From Echinicola sp. 20G (lineage in GTDB: Bacteria; Bacteroidota; Bacteroidia; Cytophagales; Cyclobacteriaceae): DNA of 64,000 nucleotides. Made by a program: the position numbers and the translations under genes. Where the stretch lies: contig NZ_AP024154.1 of assembly GCF_015533855.1 (NCBI RefSeq), forward strand, positions 2,176,501-2,240,500, in the 5' to 3' direction. The notes below the pieces were generated by a model. That model had not been told where the DNA came from and did no database searches. It saw only the letters and a list, made by a program, of their open reading frames with translations. How positions within the stretch are numbered: position 1 is the first letter of the stretch; each line of letters begins with the position of its first letter. This document shows positions 1-9,284 of this stretch, one piece after another.

Positions 1-2121
1 ACCGCCGTTACCGCAGATATAAAGATTCCAGCCTTTTTCAGTGGCGATAATACCGAAATCTTTGCTTTGGGCTTCCGCACATTCTCTGATACATCCCGAA
101 ACAGCTCCTTTCAGTTTATGTGGTGAACGAAGCCCTCGATACCTTTCTTCTACTTGAATGGCAAAGGAAACTGAGTCTTGGACACCGTATCGGCACCAAG
201 TGCTTCCCACGCAGCTTTTGATGGTCCTGAGTGACTTTCCATAGGCATGGCCACTTTCAAAGCCAGCGTTGATCAATTCTTCCCAAATGTCAGGCAATTG
301 GTCCACTCTGGCGCCGAACATATCTATCCTTTGACCTCCCGTGATTTTTGTGTAGAGCCCATACTTTTTGGCCACTTCGCCTATTACGATTAGCTTCTCT
401 GGGGTGATCTCTCCTCCAGGGATTCTAGGAACTACAGAATAGCTGCCTCCTTTTTGGATATTGGCCAAATACCTATCATTGGTATCTTGGATGGTGTCCT
501 GGTGGGTGATTAGTTCGTTCCAAGTGGAGGCTAAGATGGAAGCCACTGCAGGTTTGCATGTCTCGCAGCCGTCACCTTGCCCATACTGGTCCAGCAGTTC
601 ATTATAAGTTTTGATTTTTTTAACTTTTACCAAATCGAGCAATTCTTGGCGAGAGTAATCAAAATGTTCACAAATGACGTTTTTAACAGTCTTGCCCATC
701 GCTTTTAGTTGGTGCTTAAGCAAATCGTTGACCATAGGCATACACCCTCCACAGCCTGTTCCTGCTTTTGTGCAAGACTTGATTTCATCAACTTTGGTAA
801 CTCCATCGTTTTTGATCAAGCTACAGATACTTCCTTTAGTGACATTTTCACAAGAACAAATTTGGGCTTCTTCTGGAAGGCTTTCCACGCCTGCTCCTAC
901 TGCTTCTTTTCCTCCTCTAGCTCCTAAAATAAGGTCTTCAGGTTCTGGGGGAAGTGGCATTTTGTTTTGCGTCATTTGCCAAAGCATATTATAGGCAGAG
1001 GCATCACCTACCAAGATTCCGCCCAGCAGCCTTTTTCCATCTAAGGAAACATTGATGCGTTTATAAATACCACTATTTTTATTTTCGTATACAATAGGTT
1101 TAGAGGGTTCTACCTCTCCAAATGGATCTCCGAAACTCCCGACGTCCACACCGATTAGCTTCAGCTTAGTGGACATATCAAAACCCATAAAAGGCTTAAC
1201 CTCCTCATTGGCCAGTTGATTGACTACTTGAGTGGCCATTTCATAGCCTGGAGCTACCAGTCCATAGATCATGTTTTGATAAGAAGCAGCCTCTCCGATA
1301 GCGAAGATGTTCTCATCTTTTGTTTGTAAAAATTCATTGACAATGATCCCACCCCTGGGAGCGGTATCTAAGCCGCAGTCTTTTGCCAACTCATCCCTAG
1401 GTTTGATGCCGGCAGAGATAATCAACATATCAACTGGCAATTCCGAATCGTCTGCAAATTTTAGCCCATTGATTCTGCCGTTTCCTGTAATGTTTTGCGT
1501 GTTCTTTTGTAAGTGTATACTTATGCCCAAATCTTCTAATTTAGCCTGAAGGGTATTAGAACCCGCTTCATCCAATTGACGAGGCATTAATCGAGGGGCA
1601 AATTCAATGACATGGGCCTCTAGTCCCATGTCAATTACCGCTTTGGCAGCTTCTAGGCCCAATAAACCACCTCCGATTACAGCAGCTTTCTTGGCGTTTT
1701 TAGCGTAATCAATAATTGCATCAAGGTCTTCTAAAGTTCGGTAGACAAAAACTCCTTTTTTGTCTACCCCTTTGATAGGAGGAACAAAAGCTCCTGACCC
1801 GGTCGCTAAGATGAGCTTGTCGTAATCATAATCGTGTCCCGTATGACTGATGATCTTCTTTTGATCACGGTCAATTTGCACAATCATTTCGTTGGTATGC
1901 AGGTCAATTTTGTTTTCCGCGTACCAAGACCTTGGCGCCATGATCAGGTCGTCTGCAGTAGAGCCTGAAAAATAGGCACTGAGGTGTACTCTATCGTAAG
2001 CAGGCCATGGCTCTTCCCCAAAGACCGTGATTTCAAAATCTCTATTAGAATTTTGGGATACCAGTTTCTCACAGAACTTGTAGCCAACCATTCCATTTCC
2101 GATTACTACTATCTTTGTCAT
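1..2121 (-). CDS. nirB: Nitrite reductase [NAD(P)H] large subunit, 3' end cut by window edge
   Basis: Assimilatory cytoplasmic nitrite reductase, reducing nitrite to ammonium with NAD(P)H. The frame is open from an ATG at 2121 to position 1 (707 codons; the family is about 830). In order: an FAD/NAD-binding half starting TKIVVIGNGMVGYKF with a second nucleotide fold (VIGGGLLGLEAA, about residue 145); a BFD-type [2Fe-2S] region with CSC...CGGC cysteines near 420-455 and a second one (GCETC) near 500; then the ferredoxin-like and siroheme part with TWCRYG and the first siroheme/4Fe-4S cysteines (GCIREC). The remaining cluster cysteines lie outside the window. cobA, which makes the siroheme precursor, is divergent across 153 bp, and the shared intergenic region matches the one upstream of narK. 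nirD would be expected beyond the left edge, but that is inference. Confidence 0.95.
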   Translation of the reverse strand, partial: MTKIVVIGNGMVGYKFCEKLVSQNSNRDFEITVFGEEPWPAYDRVHLSAYFSGSTADDLIMAPRSWYAENKIDLHTNEMIVQIDRDQKKIISHTGHDYDYDKLILATGSGAFVPPIKGVDKKGVFVYRTLEDLDAIIDYAKNAKKAAVIGGGLLGLEAAKAVIDMGLEAHVIEFAPRLMPRQLDEAGSNTLQAKLEDLGISIHLQKNTQNITGNGRINGLKFADDSELPVDMLIISAGIKPRDELAKDCGLDTAPRGGIIVNEFLQTKDENIFAIGEAASYQNMIYGLVAPGYEMATQVVNQLANEEVKPFMGFDMSTKLKLIGVDVGSFGDPFGEVEPSKPIVYENKNSGIYKRINVSLDGKRLLGGILVGDASAYNMLWQMTQNKMPLPPEPEDLILGARGGKEAVGAGVESLPEEAQICSCENVTKGSICSLIKNDGVTKVDEIKSCTKAGTGCGGCMPMVNDLLKHQLKAMGKTVKNVICEHFDYSRQELLDLVKVKKIKTYNELLDQYGQGDGCETCKPAVASILASTWNELITHQDTIQDTNDRYLANIQKGGSYSVVPRIPGGEITPEKLIVIGEVAKKYGLYTKITGGQRIDMFGARVDQLPDIWEELINAGFESGHAYGKSLRTIKSCVGSTWCRYGVQDSVSFAIQVEERYRGLRSPHKLKGAVSGCIRECAEAQSKDFGIIATEKGWNLYICGNGG

Positions 2122-2180
2122 ACGATTATTGGTTAGTTGATTTGATTTGGATGTAAGTAGTTAGGCTTAGTATCCAACTG

Positions 2181-2240
2181 ATTACGAGGGCTAAGTTATA
2201 AATTAAATTTTAAAATACGTATAATTACGTAAAAAATTAC
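2181..2240. promoter_or_regulatory. Nitrate-regulon operator/promoter, copy A (nirB-cobA intergenic)
   Basis: This 60-bp segment matches 18561-18620 at 47 of 60 positions without a gap. It carries ACGT at 2217 and 2227, one helical turn apart. Read on the minus strand, TAACTTAG (2191-2198) resembles the Bacteroidota -7 box TAnnTTTG with one mismatch, and lies about 29 bp from the operator centre. The conserved boxes, the lack of a clear -33 TTG and the two flanking nitrite-assimilation genes suggest an activator site near -40 of nirB. The regulator is not identifiable in the window. Confidence 0.6.
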
Positions 2241-2241
2241 T

Positions 2242-2249
2242 TAAATTTG
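2242..2249 (+). promoter_or_regulatory. Predicted -7 box of cobA
   Basis: TAAATTTG fits the Bacteroidota TAnnTTTG -7 consensus exactly and ends 25 bp before the cobA ATG. No TTG occurs at the expected -33 position. That place is taken by the ACGT-N6-ACGT operator (2217-2230), which suggests that the same activator serves both divergent genes. Confidence 0.5.
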
Positions 2250-2274
2250 TTTTAGATACTAAGTAATACATCTT

Positions 2275-3036
2275 ATGGAAAACATTGCAAGTCAACTTTC
2301 GATTGTAGGCGCTGGCCCGGGAGAGCCTGATCTAATTACTTTAAAAGCCATTAAAGTGCTTAAAACTGCAGATGTGGTATTGTATGATGCACTGGCCAAT
2401 GAAGCCCTTTTGGAGTATGTTCCACCTACAGCGGTGAAAGTTTTTGTCGGTAAACGGGCAGGAATGCACTATCGGCAGCAGCGTGAAATCAACAAGATGA
2501 TCGTAAATTATGCAAAAACATTTGGACATGTGGTCAGGCTGAAAGGTGGAGACCCTTATGTTTTTGGAAGGGGACATGAAGAAATGGAATATGCTGCTCA
2601 GCACGGTTTGAGTACCCAATATGTTCCGGGAATCAGCAGCGCCCTGGCAGTACCAGGACTTTCGGGAATTCCATTGACAAAAAGAGGCATCAATGAAAGT
2701 TTTTGGGTAGTTACGGGAACCCTAAAAGATCATTCAACAGCGAAAGATCTTTATTATGCCGCCCAATCTTCTGCTACAGTGGTGATACTGATGGGGGTAA
2801 AAAAGTTACCTGAAATTGTTACGCTATTTAAACAATACCGAGGAGAAGAGGAGGATATTGCATTGATCCAAAATGGAAGCAAGCCTGATGAAAAATCTAT
2901 GGTGGGAAAGCTGGGAAATATTTTGGCTCTGCAGGAAAAGGAAAAAATTGCAGCACCTGCCATTATTGTGATTGGTGCGGTGGTGAGGGAACGTGTTGAA
3001 TCTTTAAGGTCCTTGGTGGAGGAGCAAGTTATTTAA
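2275..3036 (+). CDS. cobA: Uroporphyrinogen-III C-methyltransferase (SUMT)
   Basis: SAM-dependent methylation of uroporphyrinogen III to precorrin-2, the first step to siroheme, the cofactor NirB needs. The protein has 253 residues, the usual size of a stand-alone SUMT. Family motifs are seen in order: VGAGPGEPDLITLKA at residue 11, the ADVVLYDALA segment, VVRLKGGDPYVFGRG near 85, and VPGISSALAVPGLSGIPLT near 118. No CysG-type dehydrogenase/ferrochelatase domain is fused, so those steps must be encoded elsewhere. It is divergent from nirB and followed 93 bp later by a DUF4202 gene. The neighbourhood points to siroheme for nitrite reduction rather than cobalamin. Confidence 0.93.
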   Translation: MENIASQLSIVGAGPGEPDLITLKAIKVLKTADVVLYDALANEALLEYVPPTAVKVFVGKRAGMHYRQQREINKMIVNYAKTFGHVVRLKGGDPYVFGRGHEEMEYAAQHGLSTQYVPGISSALAVPGLSGIPLTKRGINESFWVVTGTLKDHSTAKDLYYAAQSSATVVILMGVKKLPEIVTLFKQYRGEEEDIALIQNGSKPDEKSMVGKLGNILALQEKEKIAAPAIIVIGAVVRERVESLRSLVEEQVI

Positions 3037-3129
3037 GTAAGTTGATCAAGTCTATGATAAATCCAATAGCATTTTCCACAACTCTCCATAAAACCTGTTA
3101 AATTGAATCTTAAACTGAAAGATCAAAGA

Positions 3130-3720
3130 ATGCAGGCTAATAAATTTGAAAGGACTATAGAAGAGTTTGATGTAATCAATGCCCAGGATCCCCATAAAGA
3201 GTTGGTCAATGGAGCTGAAATCCCCAAGGAGTTGGTTTATGGGCACCGTATGAGTGGAATGCTTTTAGAATTTGACCCAAATGCTTCGGAGACCTTACGA
3301 CTTGCCGCAAGGTGTCAGCATATCAAGCGATGGGCGATCCCTCGCGAAGATTATGAGATGGATAGAAAAGGTTATTTACTATGGCGCACCCGGTTGAAGA
3401 AGTTTCATGGGGAATTGGCAGGCTCGATCATGGAAAAGCAAGGTTATTCCCAAGATGAAATCAAGAAGGTAGATGACTTGCTCAATAAAAGAAGGTTGAA
3501 AACAGATTCTGAAGTGCAGGCATTGGAAGATGTGGTTTGTTTGGTGTTCTTAAAATACTATTTTGATGACTTTATCGCCAAACATCGGGACGAGGAGGAT
3601 AAGCTAGTGGATATAGTCCAAAAAACCTGGAAAAAGATGTCAGAAAAGGGCCATGAAGCTGCTTTGGCCATGTCCCATTCAAATGAGGCTTTGTCAATCG
3701 TAAAGAAAGCATTGTCTTGA
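3130..3720 (+). CDS. DUF4202 family protein
   Basis: A cytoplasmic protein of 196 residues with no signal peptide or membrane segment. It resembles the DUF4202 family: a central block with RCQHIKRWAIPREDYEMDR and a conserved GYLLWR segment, rich in His, Asp and Glu as in HD-like metal enzymes. I take the ATG at 3130; a TTG nine codons upstream also opens the frame but is less likely. From memory, DUF4202 genes often sit next to siroheme or nitrate/nitrite assimilation genes, as here behind cobA. The biochemical function is unknown; a metal-dependent hydrolase is only a guess from the His pattern. Confidence 0.75.
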   Translation: MQANKFERTIEEFDVINAQDPHKELVNGAEIPKELVYGHRMSGMLLEFDPNASETLRLAARCQHIKRWAIPREDYEMDRKGYLLWRTRLKKFHGELAGSIMEKQGYSQDEIKKVDDLLNKRRLKTDSEVQALEDVVCLVFLKYYFDDFIAKHRDEEDKLVDIVQKTWKKMSEKGHEAALAMSHSNEALSIVKKALS

Positions 3721-4042
3721 TTTGAGCAATTTAAGAGTAATAAGTTTTTTCGGATAATTACATGACTTTTTTCATTTTTGATGGTGATTACTACTTGTTT
3801 GGTAGGACGATTTCTCATGGCGAGTTAAATGGTTGGTATTATTTTGCCCCATTTATATCAAATATTTCCCGATGAGGTTAATTTGTTTGATTGCTTTCAG
3901 GTTTTTTAATAAATTTATTATTGTAGCTAATTGATGATGAGTTCTTTTGTGTTCTAGGCTAAAATCGAAAGATTTTTACAGCAAAAATGAAAAGAACTTT
4001 ATTTTTTAATCAAAACAACATTTCAGCGTAATTAATCTATTG
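3721..4042. other. Intergenic stretch, no gene seen
   Basis: An AT-rich stretch of 322 bp between the DUF4202 gene and the cytochrome gene. I see no coding frame, strong terminator hairpin or repeat. TATTATTG near 3920 is a poor match to a -7 box. The cytochrome-gene promoter probably lies here but cannot be placed. Confidence 0.5.
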
Positions 4043-7000
4043 ATGATGAAAATCAATAAAGCCTTAGGCAGTAAGCCCATGATTATCGGAGCGACAATTC
4101 TTTCAGTTTTGTTGCTTGCTTTTGCTATGTTCCCGTTTGGAGGAGAAGAAGCTCATTGGGCGCTTGCTTTTTTGGGAAAGTTACACCCCTTGTTGGTGCA
4201 CTTACCGATAGGTGTTTTGATCGCTCTATTTACGTTAGAACTAGTCGATTACTTTGTTCCGACTGCAAATTTAAAACCCGCATGCAAATTACTACTTTGG
4301 CTGGCTGTCATTACTGCGATCCCAACCGTGATTGTGGGGGCGCTTTTGGCTGCTACAGGAGGTTATGGCAGCGAGGTATTAGTTTGGCATAAATGGCTCG
4401 GGCTGGGTACGGCTTTTTTGAGTATCTGGCTATTGGTACTTAGAAGTCGTATTGAGGAAAAAGGTTTGTCTTATAATTCCTATCGAGGTTTATTGCTTGT
4501 TAATGTCGTATTGCTAAGTGCTACTGGACATTACGGTGGGTCCTTGACACATGGCTCAAATTATTTAACCAAAGATTTACCAGATGAAGTAAGGGCCTTT
4601 TTAGGGGATGATCCTTATGCCTTGGACGGGCTGATGGCAATGGAAAGTGGCCTGGTCAACCAAACCTTGGAAGCTTACAACTTTGATAAAGACATTAATC
4701 CCATTACTCAAAATTATTGTGTGAGTTGTCATAATGAAGATGAGAAAAAGGGAGGTTTGAGACTGGATGATATTAATCCTGACATGATCCATGGGCAAGA
4801 TGCGGAGACTTGGAGAGCCATGCTTAATATGGTGAATAGTGGCGAGATGCCACCTAAGGAAGAGAAACAACTTTCCGATGATGAGAGGAGGGTGCTGGTT
4901 GATTGGATTACAGCATCTATTCATCAGGCCGTGGCGATGAAAAAGTCAGAGCAGCAGCCTGTCATCAGGAGGTTGACAAAAGATCAGTATTCCAATACCT
5001 TAGCCAGTTTGTTGAATGTTCCAGTCAATTTTGGTGATGTGCTTCCTAATGATGCCAAGTCTGAAATGGGATTTAGCAATAATGGCCAAGTGCTTCAGAT
5101 TTCTCCATTGCATGTCGATTATTATAAACAGATTGCGAGGGAAGCGCTTGATAAGGCGATAGGGCCGGAAGAAAAGCCTGAAAGCACCCATTATAAAATA
5201 ACTTTTGGAAAAGGGATTGGGAAAGGAAAAACCGCAGGCATGATCGGTGGATATCAAAGTGCCCCAATCAACTCGGATGATTTTGTGGTAGAAATTATAG
5301 ATGGAAACGGCAAAGTCAAAGTGGGCAAAGATAGTTTGAGCAAAGCCCAACTTGAAGAGATCAAGAAGAATATTGGTGTGGGAATGCGTGGGTCTCATGC
5401 GGACAGGTATCAAGTAGTGGATGAAGGGATTATTTTGTATTCCGCTTTGCCGCACAAGGAAGTGACGCCTAAATCTTGGCAGGGGCCTTCACCTAATCTT
5501 AAACTTTTGTTTAGAAAAAACTTTCCTGAAGAAGGGGATTTTGAGTTTAGGGTAAAAGCTTCAAAGGGTTATCAGTGGTTTACCCAAAAAGAAGGCTTTA
5601 TCAGCTTGAGAAATGAGCAGCCAGCTGAGAAATTGGCTTCTACTATCATATTGAAAGCTGAGGCAGCAAAGGAAAAAAGTAATTTAGTGAAAAAGGGGAT
5701 ATGGATGTCTCCAAAAGAACTGACCAAGGAAAGTAAAGCTACCTTTAGTTTTCAGGCTCCAAAAGACGGATATTATCAAATAGACTTTGAGCATCCTTAT
5801 GTAGGGGCGGAAGGGATGCCTTCGTTGGAGATGCTATTGGATAAATTCAAATTACAGGAACGGTTCCATTTCAGTGAAGAGTTGAGAGGTGAGGCTAAAA
5901 TCATGACACCTCTTACCTTGGCCTATTTAAAGAAAGGGGAGCATCAGTTGAGTATAGGGGGGACGTTTTTTACTGGTTTTAGTCAAGTTATCGTTACGCC
6001 TTTTCCAGAGGATCACCCTGTGGCCATGCAGTTGAAAGCTGAGGCGGACAAGAGCCGAAGTAAATATGAAAATGATATTCCTGTAATCAGGACATTTGCA
6101 GGATCTAGAACGGATGATGGGATGGACTATAAGACTTTTGATAGGTTCAGGAATGTGGAAAATAAAAAAGGAAACTGGGAGAACTATATTTTTAAAGGCC
6201 GTTTGGAGAACCTTCCAATCCCCATGATCGATACGGTGGAAACAGAGATTTTAGCCAATATCATGATTTTGGGACTATGGAATGACTATTTGGTGAAGGA
6301 CAATGAAGATTCAGGCCCGCCATTATTGATTCAGGAATTGGAGTTCGAGGCACCGTATTATCCTGAGTGGCCTACCAAAAGTTATTTGGAAATTTTTCCA
6401 GCTTCACCGGACAAAGGGAATCAGGAAAAGTACACGAAAGGAGTCTTGCGTAAATTTATGGAAAGGGCTTACCGTAGACCGGTTAAGGAAGATGAGTTGA
6501 AGCCTTATGTGGAGTTTTGGAAAGGTATTAAGGATGATTACCCGAGGTATGAAGATGGAGTCAAAGAAGTACTTATTGCTGCTTTGTGTTCTCCTAAGTT
6601 TTTGTACCTGGCCGAGCCGGAAAAAGAAATCGATGATGATGAAAAGGAATATTTCCTGGCATCCAGATTGTCCTATTTCCTATGGGATTCCGCACCAGAT
6701 GAAGAATTGATCGATTTGGCTGAGGAGGGTGATTTGCATAAAGATCGATACCTGAAGAAACAAGTATCGAGAATGATCAAAGATGAGCGTGTATGGAATA
6801 TGATCCGCTCCTTCTCCAATGAATGGTTACGTGTGGATAGGCATGAAGCCATGAGCACCAATGTCAATGCTTATGCGGATTATACACGTTTTGTGAAGAA
6901 GGATATGGCTGAAGAAACTTACCAGTTTATGCATTATGTGCTGGAGCAGGACTTGAGCATTATGAGCATGATAGAATCTGATTTTGCGATGCTAAATCAG

Positions 7001-7654
7001 AACTTGGCAGAGTTTTATGGTATAGATGGAGTTAAAGGCAGTCATTTCAGGCCAGTGGCCATTACGCCAGAGATGCAGCGAGGAGGCTTGCTTTCTCAAG
7101 GAGCTTTTCTAAACGGACACTCTGACGGTACACAGGCCCATGCAATCAAACGCGCCGTTTGGTTAAAGACCAAGATATTAGGAGACAGGCCACCAGCTCC
7201 ACCACCAAATGTACCAGAATTGGATCCTGAAACGCCAGGTTTCGAAGAATTGACCTTGAAGGAGCAGCTCTTTATCCATCGTGACAAAGCGGCTTGCATG
7301 GATTGCCATAAGAAGATTGATCCATATGGTATTGTCTTTGAAAATTATAATGCGGTAGGACTTTATCAAACTGTTGCGAAAGAAAAAGATATAGATACGA
7401 GGGCGGAACTGCCTAACGGTGAGGTGGTTGATGGAATTGGTGAAATAAAGTCGTATATTTTGAATATGAAACGCGATGACTTCACAAGAAGTTTAGTGAA
7501 ACACCTATTCTCCTATGCCTTGGGTCGCGATGTCACCTTTGTGGATGAACGTGAAATTGAGCAGATCGTTAGTAAGGTCCGTTCAGATGATTATAAATTC
7601 CAATCATTGATTGAGCATATTGTGTTGAGCCCTTCATTCAAAGGGGAGGGCTGA
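4043..7654 (+). CDS. Membrane-anchored DUF1592-family cytochrome-type protein with DUF2231-like N-terminus
   Basis: A large protein (1203 residues). Residues about 10-180 form five or six membrane helices with the HPLLVHLPIGVLIALFTLEL pattern of DUF2231-like membrane domains. A c-type heme motif CVSCH follows near residue 226. The rest matches the planctomycete-cytochrome architecture (DUF1587, DUF1595, DUF1592, DUF1588, DUF1585): RRLTKDQYSNTLASLL near 312, FMERAYRRPV near 810, SRLSYFLWDSAPDEEL near 876, and a second heme-like CMDCH near 1085 inside the DUF1588 region. It is followed 97 bp later by a DUF1552 protein, its usual partner. The pair is presumed periplasmic and redox active; the substrate is unknown. 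The first codon could be either of two adjacent ATGs (4043 or 4046). Confidence 0.88.
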   Translation: MMKINKALGSKPMIIGATILSVLLLAFAMFPFGGEEAHWALAFLGKLHPLLVHLPIGVLIALFTLELVDYFVPTANLKPACKLLLWLAVITAIPTVIVGALLAATGGYGSEVLVWHKWLGLGTAFLSIWLLVLRSRIEEKGLSYNSYRGLLLVNVVLLSATGHYGGSLTHGSNYLTKDLPDEVRAFLGDDPYALDGLMAMESGLVNQTLEAYNFDKDINPITQNYCVSCHNEDEKKGGLRLDDINPDMIHGQDAETWRAMLNMVNSGEMPPKEEKQLSDDERRVLVDWITASIHQAVAMKKSEQQPVIRRLTKDQYSNTLASLLNVPVNFGDVLPNDAKSEMGFSNNGQVLQISPLHVDYYKQIAREALDKAIGPEEKPESTHYKITFGKGIGKGKTAGMIGGYQSAPINSDDFVVEIIDGNGKVKVGKDSLSKAQLEEIKKNIGVGMRGSHADRYQVVDEGIILYSALPHKEVTPKSWQGPSPNLKLLFRKNFPEEGDFEFRVKASKGYQWFTQKEGFISLRNEQPAEKLASTIILKAEAAKEKSNLVKKGIWMSPKELTKESKATFSFQAPKDGYYQIDFEHPYVGAEGMPSLEMLLDKFKLQERFHFSEELRGEAKIMTPLTLAYLKKGEHQLSIGGTFFTGFSQVIVTPFPEDHPVAMQLKAEADKSRSKYENDIPVIRTFAGSRTDDGMDYKTFDRFRNVENKKGNWENYIFKGRLENLPIPMIDTVETEILANIMILGLWNDYLVKDNEDSGPPLLIQELEFEAPYYPEWPTKSYLEIFPASPDKGNQEKYTKGVLRKFMERAYRRPVKEDELKPYVEFWKGIKDDYPRYEDGVKEVLIAALCSPKFLYLAEPEKEIDDDEKEYFLASRLSYFLWDSAPDEELIDLAEEGDLHKDRYLKKQVSRMIKDERVWNMIRSFSNEWLRVDRHEAMSTNVNAYADYTRFVKKDMAEETYQFMHYVLEQDLSIMSMIESDFAMLNQNLAEFYGIDGVKGSHFRPVAITPEMQRGGLLSQGAFLNGHSDGTQAHAIKRAVWLKTKILGDRPPAPPPNVPELDPETPGFEELTLKEQLFIHRDKAACMDCHKKIDPYGIVFENYNAVGLYQTVAKEKDIDTRAELPNGEVVDGIGEIKSYILNMKRDDFTRSLVKHLFSYALGRDVTFVDEREIEQIVSKVRSDDYKFQSLIEHIVLSPSFKGEG

Positions 7655-7751
7655 GCAGCTACTAGCACCATTTTGAGGTAAATTTTAAAATGGTAGCGGT
7701 TTAAGCTTGCTTCTAGAATAAGAATGAACTGATATTTTAATAGATATAATC

Positions 7752-9104
7752 ATGGGAAAGAAATCTTGGCATTTAGATCGAAGGACATTTTTAAAAGGTC
7801 TTGGAGTAACTTGTATGTTGCCTTATATGGAGGCAATGGGAGCACCTTTGGCAAAGGTAGGCTCAGTAAGTGAGGCTCCGAAGCGACTTTGTTTTGTTTA
7901 CTTTCCCAATGGGGTAGGGCTTCCACCAGAAGGAAACCCCAACCATGAACAATGGAATTGGTTTCCTATGGGAGAGGGAAAGGACTATCGGTTTACCAAG
8001 ACACTTTCCCCTCTGGAACGGCACCGAAAAGAAATATCAATCATAGGAGGTCTAAGTCACCCCAAAAGCCGAAGGTTGCTAGGTCATTTGGCTGGAGATA
8101 CTTGGCTGACAGGTGGCGACCTTAGAGGCAGTGAGTACAAAAACAATATCTCTGTCGACCAGGTAGCGGCGCAGCATATGGCCAAGCATACCAGATTCCC
8201 TTATCTAGCCCTTTCCACAGATGGTGGGGTGGGGTATAAGTCAAGGGTTTCAACACTTTCTTTTGATCCGAACGGTAGACCTATCCCTTCAGAGCACAGG
8301 CATAGGGAAATCTTTGAAAGGTATTTTGCACCTGGTGGAGGAGAAACTTCCCAATTGAGAAGAAAAAGCTTGCAGCAAGAGAAAAAAATAGTGGACTTGG
8401 TCCTTGAGGATAGCAAAAGCTTGCAAAGCAGATTAGGACAACATGACAAGATGAAGTTGGATGAGTATATGACTTCATTGAATACTGTGGAAGAGCAAAT
8501 CAAAAGAAATGAAAAATGGCTGAATGTACCTATGAAGGAATTCAGTGCTGACCACATTGATTTGAATCCTAACGCCACAGTAGACCCTGAAAGCTATATC
8601 CGTTCCTCATTTGACCTAATGGTTTTGGGGATGCAGACAGATATTACACGTGTAATGACTTATATGATGGCGCGTGAAGACGGTATGGGCTTTGGAGAAA
8701 ATTTCCCGAAATTGGCTTTGGGGATCAATAAAGGTCACCATGCGATCAGTCACGATAAATCTTTGAACCATTGGCAGGAATGGGGAAGCTATGATCAGTG
8801 GCTAGCGAGACAGTTTTCCTACTTTTTGGATAAAATGAAGACAACTGAAGATGAATTTGGTCCATTGATCGATAATACCATGGTGCTTTATGGAAGTGCT
8901 TGTAGCAGCACCCATGATGCGGTTAACTATCCTTTGGTTTTGGCCGGTGGCAAAAACATGGGGGTAAAGCATGGTACCTATACAAAATTTGATGATCACA
9001 GCCCAATGTCCAACCTTTTTGTAAGCATGTTGCATACGATGGGGATTCCAGTTGAGAGCTTTTCTGATAGTACTGGAAAATTGGATACGAACATTTTAGG
9101 GTAA
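7752..9104 (+). CDS. DUF1552 domain protein, Tat-type leader
   Basis: A protein of 450 residues starting with a twin-arginine-like leader (DRRTFLKGLG followed by a hydrophobic stretch), so export in a folded state is likely. The body matches DUF1552: KRLCFVYFPNGVG near 44, HRKEISIIGGLSHP near 92, SYIRSSFDLMVLGMQTDITR near 282, and a C-terminal NTMVLYGSACSS block near 377. Such proteins are almost always encoded beside DUF1592 cytochromes, as here. They resemble sulfatase/alkaline-phosphatase-like folds, but no activity is established. It probably forms an operon with the upstream gene. Confidence 0.87.
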   Translation: MGKKSWHLDRRTFLKGLGVTCMLPYMEAMGAPLAKVGSVSEAPKRLCFVYFPNGVGLPPEGNPNHEQWNWFPMGEGKDYRFTKTLSPLERHRKEISIIGGLSHPKSRRLLGHLAGDTWLTGGDLRGSEYKNNISVDQVAAQHMAKHTRFPYLALSTDGGVGYKSRVSTLSFDPNGRPIPSEHRHREIFERYFAPGGGETSQLRRKSLQQEKKIVDLVLEDSKSLQSRLGQHDKMKLDEYMTSLNTVEEQIKRNEKWLNVPMKEFSADHIDLNPNATVDPESYIRSSFDLMVLGMQTDITRVMTYMMAREDGMGFGENFPKLALGINKGHHAISHDKSLNHWQEWGSYDQWLARQFSYFLDKMKTTEDEFGPLIDNTMVLYGSACSSTHDAVNYPLVLAGGKNMGVKHGTYTKFDDHSPMSNLFVSMLHTMGIPVESFSDSTGKLDTNILG

Positions 9105-9136
9105 ATAGAATACTTATATTAATGTCCTTGGGGATG

Positions 9137-9161
9137 TGCAAAAGGAGAATCCCCTTTTGCA
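9137..9161 (+). terminator. Hairpin after DUF1552 gene
   Basis: A 9-bp perfect stem (TGCAAAAGG / CCTTTTGCA) with a 7-nt loop, 32 bp after the DUF1552 stop. No T-run follows on the plus strand, so it may be an mRNA 3' stabiliser rather than a classical terminator. An alternative stem GGGGAT/ATCCCC overlaps it. Confidence 0.45.
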
Positions 9162-9284
9162 AAAAGAAATATCAAATCATGCTATTTAAAATGGCATGGT
9201 TTTTACTTTTGGTTTAATAAATAAGTCTTACTGTTTTGAAGGACTTGTGTTAAAGAATGGAATAACCAAAAGATCTATTGTTTT

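Noticed and set aside
2122..2274. Cobalamin riboswitch upstream of cobA
   Set aside because: The gap is too short, there is no B12 box, and the region is explained by the shared nitrate element.
3103..3129. TTG start for the DUF4202 gene
   Set aside because: The ATG at 3130 gives a normal length and the extra nine residues look random.
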